A DNA stretch of 48,791 bases from Dehalococcoidia bacterium (GTDB lineage Bacteria; Chloroflexota; Dehalococcoidia; GIF9; UBA5629). A program made the translations under genes and the position numbers. Position 1 is the first letter of the stretch. Each line of letters starts with the position of its first letter. Shown here piece by piece: positions 7,367-17,088 of the stretch. Location: contig PLME01000010.1 in NCBI GenBank assembly GCA_003142375.1, forward strand, positions 106,166 through 154,956, in the 5' to 3' direction. The notes beneath the pieces are model-generated. The model did no database searches, was not told the DNA's origin, and saw only the letters and a program-made list of their open reading frames with translations.

Positions 7367-10300
7367 ATGGTGCGGAAAGGCAATAAAAAAGACGTTAAGA
7401 AATCCAAATCCAAGATTTCCGTACAACCGGCCTCCCCTAAAAGCAAGAGGCCTAAAGCTTCCGCGCCCGCAATAGAACAGAGTGCACCTGCTCAGCCGCC
7501 GGTAAGCGCGCTAGTTGATTTGCTGAGCAAGAGTTCGATGGCGCTCTGCTTTTTTGACAGGGACGATAAGATTATATTCTGCACCGACAGTTTTGCCGCA
7601 TTGACCGGATCGTCAATTGAATCATTGATCGGCAAAAAACTGAAGAAAAACATGTTATGGGGCGGCCGTGGGGGTAAGGATGAGTTTCAAGAGCTGTATA
7701 ACAGGGCCAAAGAATCCGGCAAGCCTTTAATTATTGATGCACTGCGTATTAATTCGGGCAAGGGAGATCTCAGGATTTGTAACTTGAGCCTGATGCCACA
7801 GGCGGAGGACGATGGACGCTATGGCGGTATGGGGCTGCTGATTGAAGATATTTCCGGGAACGCGTTGCCATCCGGCAGTGCCGATTTATTTCACAGGCTT
7901 TATACAGCCGCAGCGCAGCACACCGAGGCGCAACCGCTACTGGAAGAACTGGTTTGCATGCTCAAGGATTTCAGCCGTTGCGATTCAGTGAAGATATTGA
8001 TAGTGGACCAGCCTGGGCATCCACTATTGAAAGCAGAAAGCGGCGGCAAGCCTGGGTTGTGGGATAAAGACCACTCGCTTTCGGCCGCGGTCATCAATAG
8101 CTTCTTCGTAAAGAAAGACGATAAATCAGATAGTTTATATACACAGGGGGGCTCGCTTTACCTCAAGGATGTAAATGCACTTGAAGGGATGTTGAGCAGC
8201 AAGTTAAAAGAACTGGTAGTGAATACATGCAACTCCTATGGTTTCAATTCCCTGGCGCTAATACCGGTTAAATGGGGCGACTCGATAAGTGGTTTCATAC
8301 AACTGGCCAATAAAAACCGTGATATTTCAGGAGACACAGTTGCCACGGTGGAAAGTATTTCGGAACAGCTGAAAATAATTTTCGAGCGCATAGCTTTAAA
8401 ACGCGAGATACATACACAGCGTGAAAGCCTGTTAAAACAGATGCACGGGCGCGGCGCTCACCTTGAAGCATTAAGCGAACGGCTCAAGCAGGAAGCTGCT
8501 GAACGCAAAAAAGCACAGGAAGAGTTGCAGATCAGGAAAGACCTGGCAGTGGCACTGACCGGCACAGAGAAAATTGAAGACGCATTGCAATTATGCCTGG
8601 ATACTGCGATCAGTGTATCTGGGATGGACAGCGGCGGAATATACATTCTCGATGCAGCTACGGGCAGTCTGAACCTTGCCTGCTCGCGTGGGCTTTCAGA
8701 TAACTTTACTGCACAGATTTCTCATTTGGATGCCTCGGAACCAAATACGGGACTGGTTCTGGAAGGCCGGTCCCGTTATTCCCCCGAAGTTATAAAGACG
8801 CAGGATGAGGCCCTTCTTCAGGCTGAGGGCATAAAAGGTCTGGCAATTGTGCCGGTTATGCATCAGGGCAAGGCAATTGCCTGCCTGGATATGGCATCGC
8901 ATGTATTTGAGTCCGTTCCTCAGGCCACGAGGAGTTCGCTGGAAGCCATTGCAGTTGAGATAAGCTCCACTATAGCGCGGATCAGGGACAGGGAAGCCCT
9001 GGCAGAAAGCGAAGGCCGTTACGGTGTTCTCTTTGCACAGTCGAAGAATCCGGTCCTGGTTCTGGATGAATCGGGAAATTATATCGATGGAAATGAAGCT
9101 GCCCTGAGCTTCCTGGAGAGCTCGCGTGAAGAATTGCTGCGCATGAATGTGCGTGATACTTTACCTCCCTATTTGGATGATGAATGGCTGACAGGATATC
9201 GCAAAATCTGGGAAACGGGCGGACGGGTTGAGAGGGACTATTATGTTTGGGGCAAAATAAAGGTCATGGAGTTGACTATCACACCTCTTATGATAGGCGG
9301 CCGCAAAGCGATTATCGGTATCGGAACAGATATCACAGAACGTAAGAGGCTGGAGCAGGAGCTGCGCAAGAGCGAAGAAAAGCATCGCAGCATACTGGAC
9401 CAGATGCAGGACTCCTGCTATGAAATAGACCTGGAGGGAAAATACACCTATGTTAACGATGCTATGTGCCGGGGCCTGTGGTATACGCGTGAGGAGTTGA
9501 TCGGCAAACGGTATCGCCTGCTGGTGCCCGAGGAGGACCTGGATACGGTATACCAGGCATTCTACAAGGTATATGAGACTGGTATGCCTAATATTGGCTT
9601 TGCTCACAAAATCAGGCGGAAAGATGGGGCGGTTGGGATTGCCGAGTCATCGATTACACTGCTAAAGAATGAACGCGGCGAGCCGGTGGGCTTCTTGTGC
9701 ATAGGGCGCGACATTACTCAGCGGATCAGTCTGGAAGCGGCGCTGAAACAGGCCGAAGAGAAATACAGCACCATACTGGAAGAGATTGACGAAGCATATG
9801 TCGAATGTGATTCCAAGGGAAGCCTGACTTTTGTGAATGATGCTGCATGCCGCCAGCTCGGTTATAGACGGGAAGAGTTAATCGGGATGAATTACAAAAT
9901 ATTTTCATCTCCCGACGACGTTCACGAAAGATTGGGCATATTTACCAAAGTTTTTCAGACCGGTGAACCTGTGTACTGGTGGCCCACCCAGATGATCAGG
10001 AAGGACGGGACCCGGATCGATGTGGAGAACTCTATTTTCCCCCTGCGAAATAAAAAAAACGAGATAACGGGTCTGCGCGTAGTGAGGCGTAATGTAACCG
10101 AGCAGAAGCGGATGGAATCCGCCCTCCGTGAAAGGGAGGATAAATACAGAACTATACTGGAAGAAATTAATGACTCTTATGTCGAAGACGACCTCAAAGG
10201 TAATAAGGTCTTCTTCAATGATGCGGCGTGCCGAAACCTGGGCTATTCAAGGGAAGAATTTGCTGGTATGAATTATTCGGTCTATACAACTCCGGACAAA

Positions 10301-13300
10301 ATAGAGGAAGTATTCAAAGTGTACTCTGAGGTTATCAGAACGGGAATACCGGTTTACTGGCATCCTTTCGTTTATATGCATAAAAATGGGACCCAATCCT
10401 TTGTAGAAAGTTCCGTTTTCCCGCGGCGTAATGAAAAGGGTGAGATCGTGGGTACGAGAACAATTAATAGAAACGTTACTGAAAAAAAATTAGCTGCCCA
10501 GGAACTGGAGAAGAGGGCCCTAATGCTGGATTCATCTTACGATTCCATCATCGCCTTCGACCCGGAAGGCAACATTACCTACGTCAATGAAAGGGCATAT
10601 AAGACACGTGGTTACGAGCGGGACGAGCTTCTAACCATGGACATACGGCAGTTAGTTGCGCCGGAGAGAATTCCCATTTTAGAAGAACGCCTGGCGGCAA
10701 TTCTGGAGAGGGGTGAACTGGAATTCCAGACTGAACACGTCCGCAAGGACGGCTCTACCTTCCCCGTGGAAGGAAGGTCGCGTTTGATAAGCGTTTCAGG
10801 GCAGCAAGTAATTGTATCCGGGTATACCGATATCACCCTGCGCAAGAAGGCGGAGGAAGCGCTGGTTGAGAGCGAGGCACTATATCGCCTGCTGTCGGAG
10901 CACACGGCAGACGGTGTATTGCTATTGGATATGAACCTTAAGATTACTTACGTAAGCCCCTCCGTAGAAAAAATACGCGGCTTCACGCCTTTGGAGGCCA
11001 TCAAAATGCCGCTTGAGAAGCATATCACGCCGGAGTCGCTCAAATTAGCATCTGAGTTGTTTTTAAAGGAGCTACCCAGGGTGGAAGCCGACCCTAACTA
11101 CAATCCCGTCCCCATATTAGAGCTTGAGTATTACTGTAAGGACGGAACCACCATATGGACGGAAAGTAAGTTCAGTGTCATACGAGACCCGAGCGGCAGG
11201 CCGGTGTCCATACTGGGCGAGGTCTGGGACATCACCGAGCGCAAGCAGGCGGAGGGATTGCTCGTTAGGGAGAGGAATTTTTCCAACGCCATTATCGAAG
11301 GTCTGCCGGGCTTGTTTTACATGACCGGCATGGACGGTAAATTTATACGCTGGAACCAAAATGATTTGCAAGTGACCGGTTATACAGACGAGGATGTACC
11401 TAATCTGAATGCACTTGACATTATTTCGCCCGAAGATAGGAAGCTGGCATCGGATAAGATGCTGGAAGCATTTAATATTGGTGCCACTGATGCAGAAATA
11501 GATATCCTGACTAAAACAGGGGAGAAGATACCATACCACATTACAGGTAAACGTTTTTCCATGGGTGAAAAGACTTATTTGCTGGGCATGGGTATCGATA
11601 TCACCGATCGCAAGAAAGCGGAAATGGCACTGGTTGAGAGCGAATCCAAATATCGCAGCCTGGTGGAAAGCGGAGGAGCCAGTATCGCTATCATAGACAT
11701 GGAGGGGAAATTGGCCTTTGCCAACGATACCCTCTGCAGAATGGCCGGCTATTCTAAGGGAGAGCTTCTGGGCAAAACGTTTATGGATTTTGTGCATCCC
11801 GAGGATAGAGATCGGGATGCACAGCTTTTCCTGGAAGCGGTTGACGAGAATAAGACCGGGTTACATCTGGAAACGCGGGTATTGCATAAAGACGGGCATA
11901 TTATCTGGCTCTATACCAGTCCAGTTGAACTGAAAATTAACGACAAGCTTGTAGGTTTCAGCGTCATTTTGCAGGATATCACTGAGCGCAAAGAGGCGGA
12001 GGACAAAATCGAGCGCCTGAACCTGGTGCTGCAGGCCATCAGCCTGGTAAACCAGCTTATTGTCAGGGAGAAGGACCCCGATCAACTTCTGCAGCTTGCA
12101 TGCGACAGCCTGGTCAATACCAGGGGTTTCAAAAGCGCCGGCATCGTTCTGCTTGATGAGTCCGGAAATTTCGTGACTTTGACACAGGCCGGCTCATTGG
12201 ACGGCCTTAGCGAGTATATGGAGGGCCTGATACAGGGGAACATTCCCTATTGTATAAAAAGCGCGCTTGAGCGCTCCGGTCCTGTGGAGATCGCAGATAA
12301 GATTTCCCAATGTGTAGACTGTCCCCTCTGGACTGCAGATCAAGACCATCCGGTAGTAAGCGCCAGGCTATGGTATGAGGAAAAAGTTTATGGCGTGTTA
12401 ACGGTCTCGGTGCCTGAAAATATTACCCTAGACAAGGAAGAGATGGAATTGATAGGCGAGGTAGCAGGCGACATCGCCTTCGCGCTGCATAACATCGAGC
12501 TGGAAAAGGAAAAGAAAAAAACGGACGATGCCCTTCACGAGTCGGAAGAGCATTTCCGCAGCCTGGCCGAAGAGTCACCGGATATGATTTTTATCCACGA
12601 TATGAGGCGAATTGTATATGCTAATAAGCTGTGCGAAGAGGTAATAGGATACTCGCGGGAAGAACTATATGCAGAAAGTTTCGATTTCATGAAACTGATT
12701 GCGCCGGAGCACCGGGATAGACTGCGGGAGAGCTTCGCCGCGCACGCGGAGGGAAAAGAAGTCCCGCAGGTTGAATATGCGCTTGTAACCAGTAGTGGCT
12801 CGCGTATAGATGCGCTCATCAACACCCGGCTGATCATGTATTCACAGAAGCCGGCCATATTGGGAGTGGTGACGGATGTCACCCAGATGAGAAGGGTGGA
12901 GCGTGCCCTTTTTGAGAGTGAGAACAAGTACAGGGTTATCCTTGAAGAAGCCAATGAGGCCTATCTCGAAATTGACGCCAAAGGGAATTTTGCCTTTGTT
13001 AATGATGCTGCCTGCAGGCACCTGGGTTACTCAAGAGAAGAGCTGGTCGGTTTGAACTATAAAGCTATAACCCTCCCTGCAGAAGTCCACAGCAGGGTAG
13101 AGATCTGGGCAGATGTTTTCCGTACCGGTACACCGCGACACAGGGTCGAATACAGGAACATACGTAAGGACGGCACGATCTATTACGCAGAGTGTTCCAT
13201 TTTCCCGCTGCACGATAAGGAGGGCCAGATAGTCGGCCTGAGGACTGTTGCCCAGGATATTACGCGACGAAAAGAGGCGGAGGATGCGTTGCGCAGAAGC

Positions 13301-15871
13301 GAGGAAAAATACCGCACCATTATGGAAGAAATGGACGAGTCCTATGTCGAAGTGGATTTGATGGGCAACATAACATTTGCCAACGATGCCGTTACTCGCA
13401 ACCTGGGTTATTCAAAAGAAGAATTTATGGGCATCAACTATAAAGTCTATACGCCTCAGGATCAAATAAAGGAGAAAGCCAGGATTTATTCGGAGGTTGT
13501 CAGGACGGGCACTCCCGTTTATTGGCAGCCGTTTAGCAATATACGGAAAGACGGGACACTATTATTTTCAGAGGTGTGTATCTTCCCGATTAGAAATGAA
13601 AAAGGGGAGATTACGGGGTTACGTACAGTTACGCAAGACGTGACTGAAACCAAGCTAGCTGCGCATGAACTTCAAAAGCGGGCGCTATTGCTGGACTCTG
13701 CTTATGATTCGATCATAGCATACGATAACGTGGGCAATATAATTTATGTCAACGAGAGGGCTTGTCAGACACATGGTTATGAACCTGCTGAAATGCAAAA
13801 TATGCATGGGGTGGATTTGCGGGCGGATGAGGACGTTGCCGCCTGGGATAGCCGGATTATAGCACTGCTGGAAAAGGGCTACCTGGAGTTCGAAGCAATA
13901 CACAAGCGCAAGGACGGCTCCAGCTTTCCGGTGAGTGGAAGGGCCCGTGTCGCGGATATAGCCGGTCAACCTATGATTGTTGTCGCTTACACAGATATTA
14001 CCGTTCGCAAGAAGATGGAAAAGGCACTTGTGGAGAGTGAATCAAAATACCGCAGCCTGGTAGAAAGCGGGGGAGCAGGTATAGCCACAACAGACACATC
14101 GGGGCGGGTGGAATTTGTCAATGATACGCTTTGCAGGATGATGGGTTACTCGAAGCAGGAGTTACAGGGCCGGGATTTCAACGACTTTATTTACCCGGAA
14201 GACCGGGAGAAACTGCTATACATTTATCAGACGGAGATGCAAACCGCAGGAAAGAGCCTTCACATGGAGTTCCGCGCAGTCCACAAGGATGGACACATAT
14301 TGTGGATGTATACCAGCCCGGCGGAGCTTTTATATGAGAATCAGGCTGTAGGATTCAGTGCCATCATACAGGACGTAACAGAACGCAAGCGCGCAGAAGA
14401 AACCGTCAGGCAGAACGAAGAAAAGTATGGACCGATCCTGGAAGAGATCGATGAGCACTATGCGGAAATCGATGCCAAAGGCAACTTCACATTTGTTAAC
14501 GAAGCGATGTGCCGCTATTTCGGCTATTCAAGGGAAGAAATGATCGGTATGAATTATAAAACCTACACACCGCCGGAGAACCTGAAACAACGGCTTGAAG
14601 TATTTTCCGAAGTTTTCAAGACGGGAAAACCAACTTACTGGCAGCTGTTTGATGATATAGTCAAGGATGGGTCTAGGCGTCTGGTTGAGATATCCATTTT
14701 CCCCCTCAAAGATTATAAGGGTGAAATATTGGGGCTGCGCACCATCGGCAGGGATGTTACCGATCGAAAGCAGGCGGAAGCCAATCTGAGGGAGAGCGAA
14801 GAACGTTACCGCCTTCTGGCAGAGAACTCGCTGGATGTTATCTTCACGACCGATATGAACACGCAATTAACTTATATCAGTCCATCGGTTAGATATCTTA
14901 CGGGCCTGAGTGCGGAAGAAATACTGACCATGCTCCGGCAAAACAAGCTGAGCGCCGAGTCGTTGGGGATTTCACTCAGGGACGGTCATCGTTTTCAACA
15001 AAGCCTGAAAGCCCTGACTGAGGACCCATCGCGTACAGAGGTCTTCGAGTTTGCGCTGAAGCATAGGGATGGCTATATAAATTGGGCGGAAGTCCAGATG
15101 AGTATTATGCGCGAGAAGTTCGGCCAGGCTGCTGGCATACTCGGCGTTGTCCGTGACATTTCGCAGCAAAAGAAGATGACCGAACGGCTTGTCAGCGCAG
15201 ATCGCCTTGCATCGCTGGGAGAAATGGCGGCCGGCCTGGCCCACGAGGTTAATAATCCGCTCACGGCAGTAATGGGATTCTCCTACCTTTTACTACAGAA
15301 TACGGATACCCCTGCCGATGTCAGGAATGATGTGGAGGCCATATACAATGAGGGCAAACGTGCAGCGGAAATAATCAGGAATTTCCTCACATTCGCCCGC
15401 GGGCAAAAACCTGAGAAACAGGCAGTCTATGTCAATGACATTCTGGAAGAGGTGCTCAAGTTGAGACATAACCAGATGGAAAACGAAAATATCCAGGTTA
15501 ATCTTAGCCTCTGGGAAGACCTGCCGGCTATACAGGGGGACATTTCGCAGCTTCAGCAAGTATTCCTGAATATCATTTTAAATGCGGAGTATTTTATGTA
15601 CCGAACCAACAGGAGGGGCAATCTCACTGTAAATACACAACTTGTCCATGGGAAGATAGTCGTGGTAATAGCAGATGACGGCCCCGGCATAGCCCCCGAG
15701 GCCATAAGCCGTATCTTCGACCCGTTTTATACCACGAAAGAGGTTGGAGAAGGGACGGGACTGGGCCTCAGCATATGCCATGGCATTGTAATGGGACACG
15801 GGGGAACGATCTTGGCAGAAAGCGTGCAGGGGCAGGGAGCGACCCTGACCGTAGAACTGCCCGTCAGGTAA
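7367..15871 (+). CDS. Giant soluble multi-PAS/GAF sensor histidine kinase
   Basis: This 2834-residue protein has a basic, Pro/Ala-rich N-terminus and no membrane segment, so it should sense in the cytosol. Domain order by residue: PAS1 (48-165), GAF1 (172-345), coiled coil, GAF2 (389-545), PAS2-PAS9 (starting near 547, 672, 798, 925, 1048, 1170, 1302, 1425), GAF3 (1547-1715), PAS10-PAS16 (near 1726, 1852, 1978, 2102, 2224, 2350, 2477), HisKA (about 2604-2680) and HATPase (about 2685-2834). Most PAS units end in the D-I/V-T-E-R-K linker. The kinase core is complete: H-box LAHEVNNPLTAV with His2626, N-box NIILNAEYF, G1 DDGPGIAP, F-box DPFYTTK and G2 GTGLGLSI. No receiver domain or adjacent response regulator is present, so the partner is unknown. 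No frameshift or stop interrupts the frame. Confidence 0.93.
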   Translation: MVRKGNKKDVKKSKSKISVQPASPKSKRPKASAPAIEQSAPAQPPVSALVDLLSKSSMALCFFDRDDKIIFCTDSFAALTGSSIESLIGKKLKKNMLWGGRGGKDEFQELYNRAKESGKPLIIDALRINSGKGDLRICNLSLMPQAEDDGRYGGMGLLIEDISGNALPSGSADLFHRLYTAAAQHTEAQPLLEELVCMLKDFSRCDSVKILIVDQPGHPLLKAESGGKPGLWDKDHSLSAAVINSFFVKKDDKSDSLYTQGGSLYLKDVNALEGMLSSKLKELVVNTCNSYGFNSLALIPVKWGDSISGFIQLANKNRDISGDTVATVESISEQLKIIFERIALKREIHTQRESLLKQMHGRGAHLEALSERLKQEAAERKKAQEELQIRKDLAVALTGTEKIEDALQLCLDTAISVSGMDSGGIYILDAATGSLNLACSRGLSDNFTAQISHLDASEPNTGLVLEGRSRYSPEVIKTQDEALLQAEGIKGLAIVPVMHQGKAIACLDMASHVFESVPQATRSSLEAIAVEISSTIARIRDREALAESEGRYGVLFAQSKNPVLVLDESGNYIDGNEAALSFLESSREELLRMNVRDTLPPYLDDEWLTGYRKIWETGGRVERDYYVWGKIKVMELTITPLMIGGRKAIIGIGTDITERKRLEQELRKSEEKHRSILDQMQDSCYEIDLEGKYTYVNDAMCRGLWYTREELIGKRYRLLVPEEDLDTVYQAFYKVYETGMPNIGFAHKIRRKDGAVGIAESSITLLKNERGEPVGFLCIGRDITQRISLEAALKQAEEKYSTILEEIDEAYVECDSKGSLTFVNDAACRQLGYRREELIGMNYKIFSSPDDVHERLGIFTKVFQTGEPVYWWPTQMIRKDGTRIDVENSIFPLRNKKNEITGLRVVRRNVTEQKRMESALREREDKYRTILEEINDSYVEDDLKGNKVFFNDAACRNLGYSREEFAGMNYSVYTTPDKIEEVFKVYSEVIRTGIPVYWHPFVYMHKNGTQSFVESSVFPRRNEKGEIVGTRTINRNVTEKKLAAQELEKRALMLDSSYDSIIAFDPEGNITYVNERAYKTRGYERDELLTMDIRQLVAPERIPILEERLAAILERGELEFQTEHVRKDGSTFPVEGRSRLISVSGQQVIVSGYTDITLRKKAEEALVESEALYRLLSEHTADGVLLLDMNLKITYVSPSVEKIRGFTPLEAIKMPLEKHITPESLKLASELFLKELPRVEADPNYNPVPILELEYYCKDGTTIWTESKFSVIRDPSGRPVSILGEVWDITERKQAEGLLVRERNFSNAIIEGLPGLFYMTGMDGKFIRWNQNDLQVTGYTDEDVPNLNALDIISPEDRKLASDKMLEAFNIGATDAEIDILTKTGEKIPYHITGKRFSMGEKTYLLGMGIDITDRKKAEMALVESESKYRSLVESGGASIAIIDMEGKLAFANDTLCRMAGYSKGELLGKTFMDFVHPEDRDRDAQLFLEAVDENKTGLHLETRVLHKDGHIIWLYTSPVELKINDKLVGFSVILQDITERKEAEDKIERLNLVLQAISLVNQLIVREKDPDQLLQLACDSLVNTRGFKSAGIVLLDESGNFVTLTQAGSLDGLSEYMEGLIQGNIPYCIKSALERSGPVEIADKISQCVDCPLWTADQDHPVVSARLWYEEKVYGVLTVSVPENITLDKEEMELIGEVAGDIAFALHNIELEKEKKKTDDALHESEEHFRSLAEESPDMIFIHDMRRIVYANKLCEEVIGYSREELYAESFDFMKLIAPEHRDRLRESFAAHAEGKEVPQVEYALVTSSGSRIDALINTRLIMYSQKPAILGVVTDVTQMRRVERALFESENKYRVILEEANEAYLEIDAKGNFAFVNDAACRHLGYSREELVGLNYKAITLPAEVHSRVEIWADVFRTGTPRHRVEYRNIRKDGTIYYAECSIFPLHDKEGQIVGLRTVAQDITRRKEAEDALRRSEEKYRTIMEEMDESYVEVDLMGNITFANDAVTRNLGYSKEEFMGINYKVYTPQDQIKEKARIYSEVVRTGTPVYWQPFSNIRKDGTLLFSEVCIFPIRNEKGEITGLRTVTQDVTETKLAAHELQKRALLLDSAYDSIIAYDNVGNIIYVNERACQTHGYEPAEMQNMHGVDLRADEDVAAWDSRIIALLEKGYLEFEAIHKRKDGSSFPVSGRARVADIAGQPMIVVAYTDITVRKKMEKALVESESKYRSLVESGGAGIATTDTSGRVEFVNDTLCRMMGYSKQELQGRDFNDFIYPEDREKLLYIYQTEMQTAGKSLHMEFRAVHKDGHILWMYTSPAELLYENQAVGFSAIIQDVTERKRAEETVRQNEEKYGPILEEIDEHYAEIDAKGNFTFVNEAMCRYFGYSREEMIGMNYKTYTPPENLKQRLEVFSEVFKTGKPTYWQLFDDIVKDGSRRLVEISIFPLKDYKGEILGLRTIGRDVTDRKQAEANLRESEERYRLLAENSLDVIFTTDMNTQLTYISPSVRYLTGLSAEEILTMLRQNKLSAESLGISLRDGHRFQQSLKALTEDPSRTEVFEFALKHRDGYINWAEVQMSIMREKFGQAAGILGVVRDISQQKKMTERLVSADRLASLGEMAAGLAHEVNNPLTAVMGFSYLLLQNTDTPADVRNDVEAIYNEGKRAAEIIRNFLTFARGQKPEKQAVYVNDILEEVLKLRHNQMENENIQVNLSLWEDLPAIQGDISQLQQVFLNIILNAEYFMYRTNRRGNLTVNTQLVHGKIVVVIADDGPGIAPEAISRIFDPFYTTKEVGEGTGLGLSICHGIVMGHGGTILAESVQGQGATLTVELPVR

Positions 15872-15900
15872 ATAAGGTATTATCCTCATTGTGTCCATTG

Positions 15901-15928
15901 TTGACAGGAAGCGAAACCCTATGATAAT
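15901..15928 (+). promoter_or_regulatory. Promoter of the str/S10 ribosomal supercluster
   Basis: A TTGACA box at 15901-15906 and GATAAT at 15923-15928 (in TATGATAAT) are separated by 16 bases. The predicted transcript starts near 15935 and leaves a leader of about 180 bases before rpsL. Confidence 0.65.
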
Positions 15929-15934
15929 ATTTTC

Positions 15935-16114
15935 ATTTGTTGCAAACTTGCGCTAATATTTATTGGTTTAGCGCTTCGTTTGTATGGCCTGGATATTAAT
16001 TAAGCCGGCTGGTTGACCCGGGATGTGGGCCAGATCGGGGAGTAGTCCGGGAGCAACTGGGTGGCTTTTTAATTTGCCGAAAAATAGAGAGTAAAACTGA
16101 AGGAATAGAATAGT
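15935..16114 (+). promoter_or_regulatory. Structured 5' leader of rpsL, possible attenuator
   Basis: The leader has a 7-bp inverted repeat, GCGCTAA at 15950-15956 with TTAGCGC at 15968-15974 (11-base loop). Further on, CTGG/CCC at 16008-16019 can pair with GGG/CCAG at 16027-16033 around a small bulge. AAGCC at about 16002-16006 can pair with GGCTT at about 16062-16066, directly before a T-run. This resembles a branched terminator-like fold. The pairings were made by eye; no known leader family was recognised. Confidence 0.35.
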
Positions 16115-16549
16115 ATGCCGACGATAAACCAACTGGTTAGAAAGGGACGCCGCAAAGTGGGTAGGAAAACCAAAGCTCCTGCGCTGCAGGTTATATACAA
16201 CGCGCTGAAAAACCGCAGCAGGAAAGGCGTCTGCTCACCTCAGAAAAGGGGAGTATGTGTGCAGGTCAAAACCATGACCCCCAAAAAGCCTAACTCAGCC
16301 CTGCGCAAGATCGCCCGCGTCAGGCTGACCAATCATATCGAAGTCACGGCATATATACCGGGTGAAGGCCATAACCTTCAGGAACACTCTGTAGTGCTTA
16401 TCCGCGGAGGCAGGGTTAAGGACCTGCCCGGTGTCCGCTATCATATTATCAGAGGCACACTCGATGCTGCGGGAGTAGATAAGCGCAGGCAGGGCCGCAG
16501 TAAATACGGCGCCAAACGTGCAAAAGCACCCGCTGCCGCCGCAAGCTAA
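16115..16549 (+). CDS. rpsL: 30S ribosomal protein S12
   Basis: This 144-residue protein starts [12 protein letters not shown] and contains the decoding-centre loop [11 protein letters not shown] and the [13 protein letters not shown] loop. The lysines in both loops that mutate to streptomycin resistance in other bacteria are the ancestral ones, so no resistance is predicted from them. S12 sits at the A-site and monitors codon-anticodon pairing. The C-terminus has an Ala/Lys-rich extension (KAPAAAAS), which makes it slightly longer than the usual 123-139 residues. A GAAGGAA ribosome site lies 9 bases before the ATG. It is the first gene of the 38-gene run, and rpsG follows after 18 bases. Confidence 0.98.
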   Translation: MPTINQLVRKGRRKVGRKTKAPALQVIYNALKNRSRKGVCSPQKRGVCVQVKTMTPKKPNSALRKIARVRLTNHIEVTAYIPGEGHNLQEHSVVLIRGGRVKDLPGVRYHIIRGTLDAAGVDKRRQGRSKYGAKRAKAPAAAAS

Positions 16550-16567
16550 TTATAACGGGGAGATGAT

Positions 16568-17038
16568 ATGTCAAGGCGAGCCAAATTTGTCAACAAAATA
16601 GTCAGCCCGGATCCCAAATATGGGAGTTCGGTTGTTGCGCGGTTTATTAATAAAATAATGTATAAGGGCAAAAAGGCCACGGCACAGGGCATTGTTTACG
16701 ATGCTTTCGATCGTATCAACAAACAGTTGAAAACAGACCCCCTGGGCGTTTTTGAGCAGGCTATGAAAAATACAGCGCCCATGCTTCAGGTCAAATCCAG
16801 GCGTGTTGGCGGTGCCACGTATCAGGTCCCTATTGAGGTCACGCCAGAGCGCGGTGAATTCCTTGCTACTAAGTGGATTATCACCTTTGCCCGGGATCGC
16901 AGCGGAAGGTCGATGGCTGAGAAGCTGGCTGCAGAGTTAATGGATGCTGCGCAGGGTCAGGGTAACTCCATAAAAAAGAAGCAGGATACGCACAAGATGG
17001 CCGAGGCCAATAAGGCGTTTGCACACTACAGATGGTAA
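16568..17038 (+). CDS. rpsG: 30S ribosomal protein S7
   Basis: This 156-residue protein has the S7 signatures [18 protein letters not shown] and [16 protein letters not shown]-like core (here [17 protein letters not shown]). It ends FAHYRW, a typical S7 end. S7 nucleates assembly of the small-subunit head by binding the 3' major domain of 16S rRNA and contacts the E-site tRNA. GGGGAG lies 5 bases before the ATG. Its length matches the bacterial norm of about 156. The last codons overlap a spurious upstream ATG in the fusA frame; the real fusA start is 50 bases further on. Confidence 0.98.
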   Translation: MSRRAKFVNKIVSPDPKYGSSVVARFINKIMYKGKKATAQGIVYDAFDRINKQLKTDPLGVFEQAMKNTAPMLQVKSRRVGGATYQVPIEVTPERGEFLATKWIITFARDRSGRSMAEKLAAELMDAAQGQGNSIKKKQDTHKMAEANKAFAHYRW

Positions 17039-17088
17039 CGACAGGAATCAGGGAACCCCGGCCTAAATCCGGCCAGGGTGCTAAGACA

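Noticed and set aside
17032-17088. Upstream ATG in the fusA frame overlapping rpsG
   Set aside because: The 19 extra residues are not EF-G-like; the ATG at 17089 has a ribosome site and gives the family's N-terminus.
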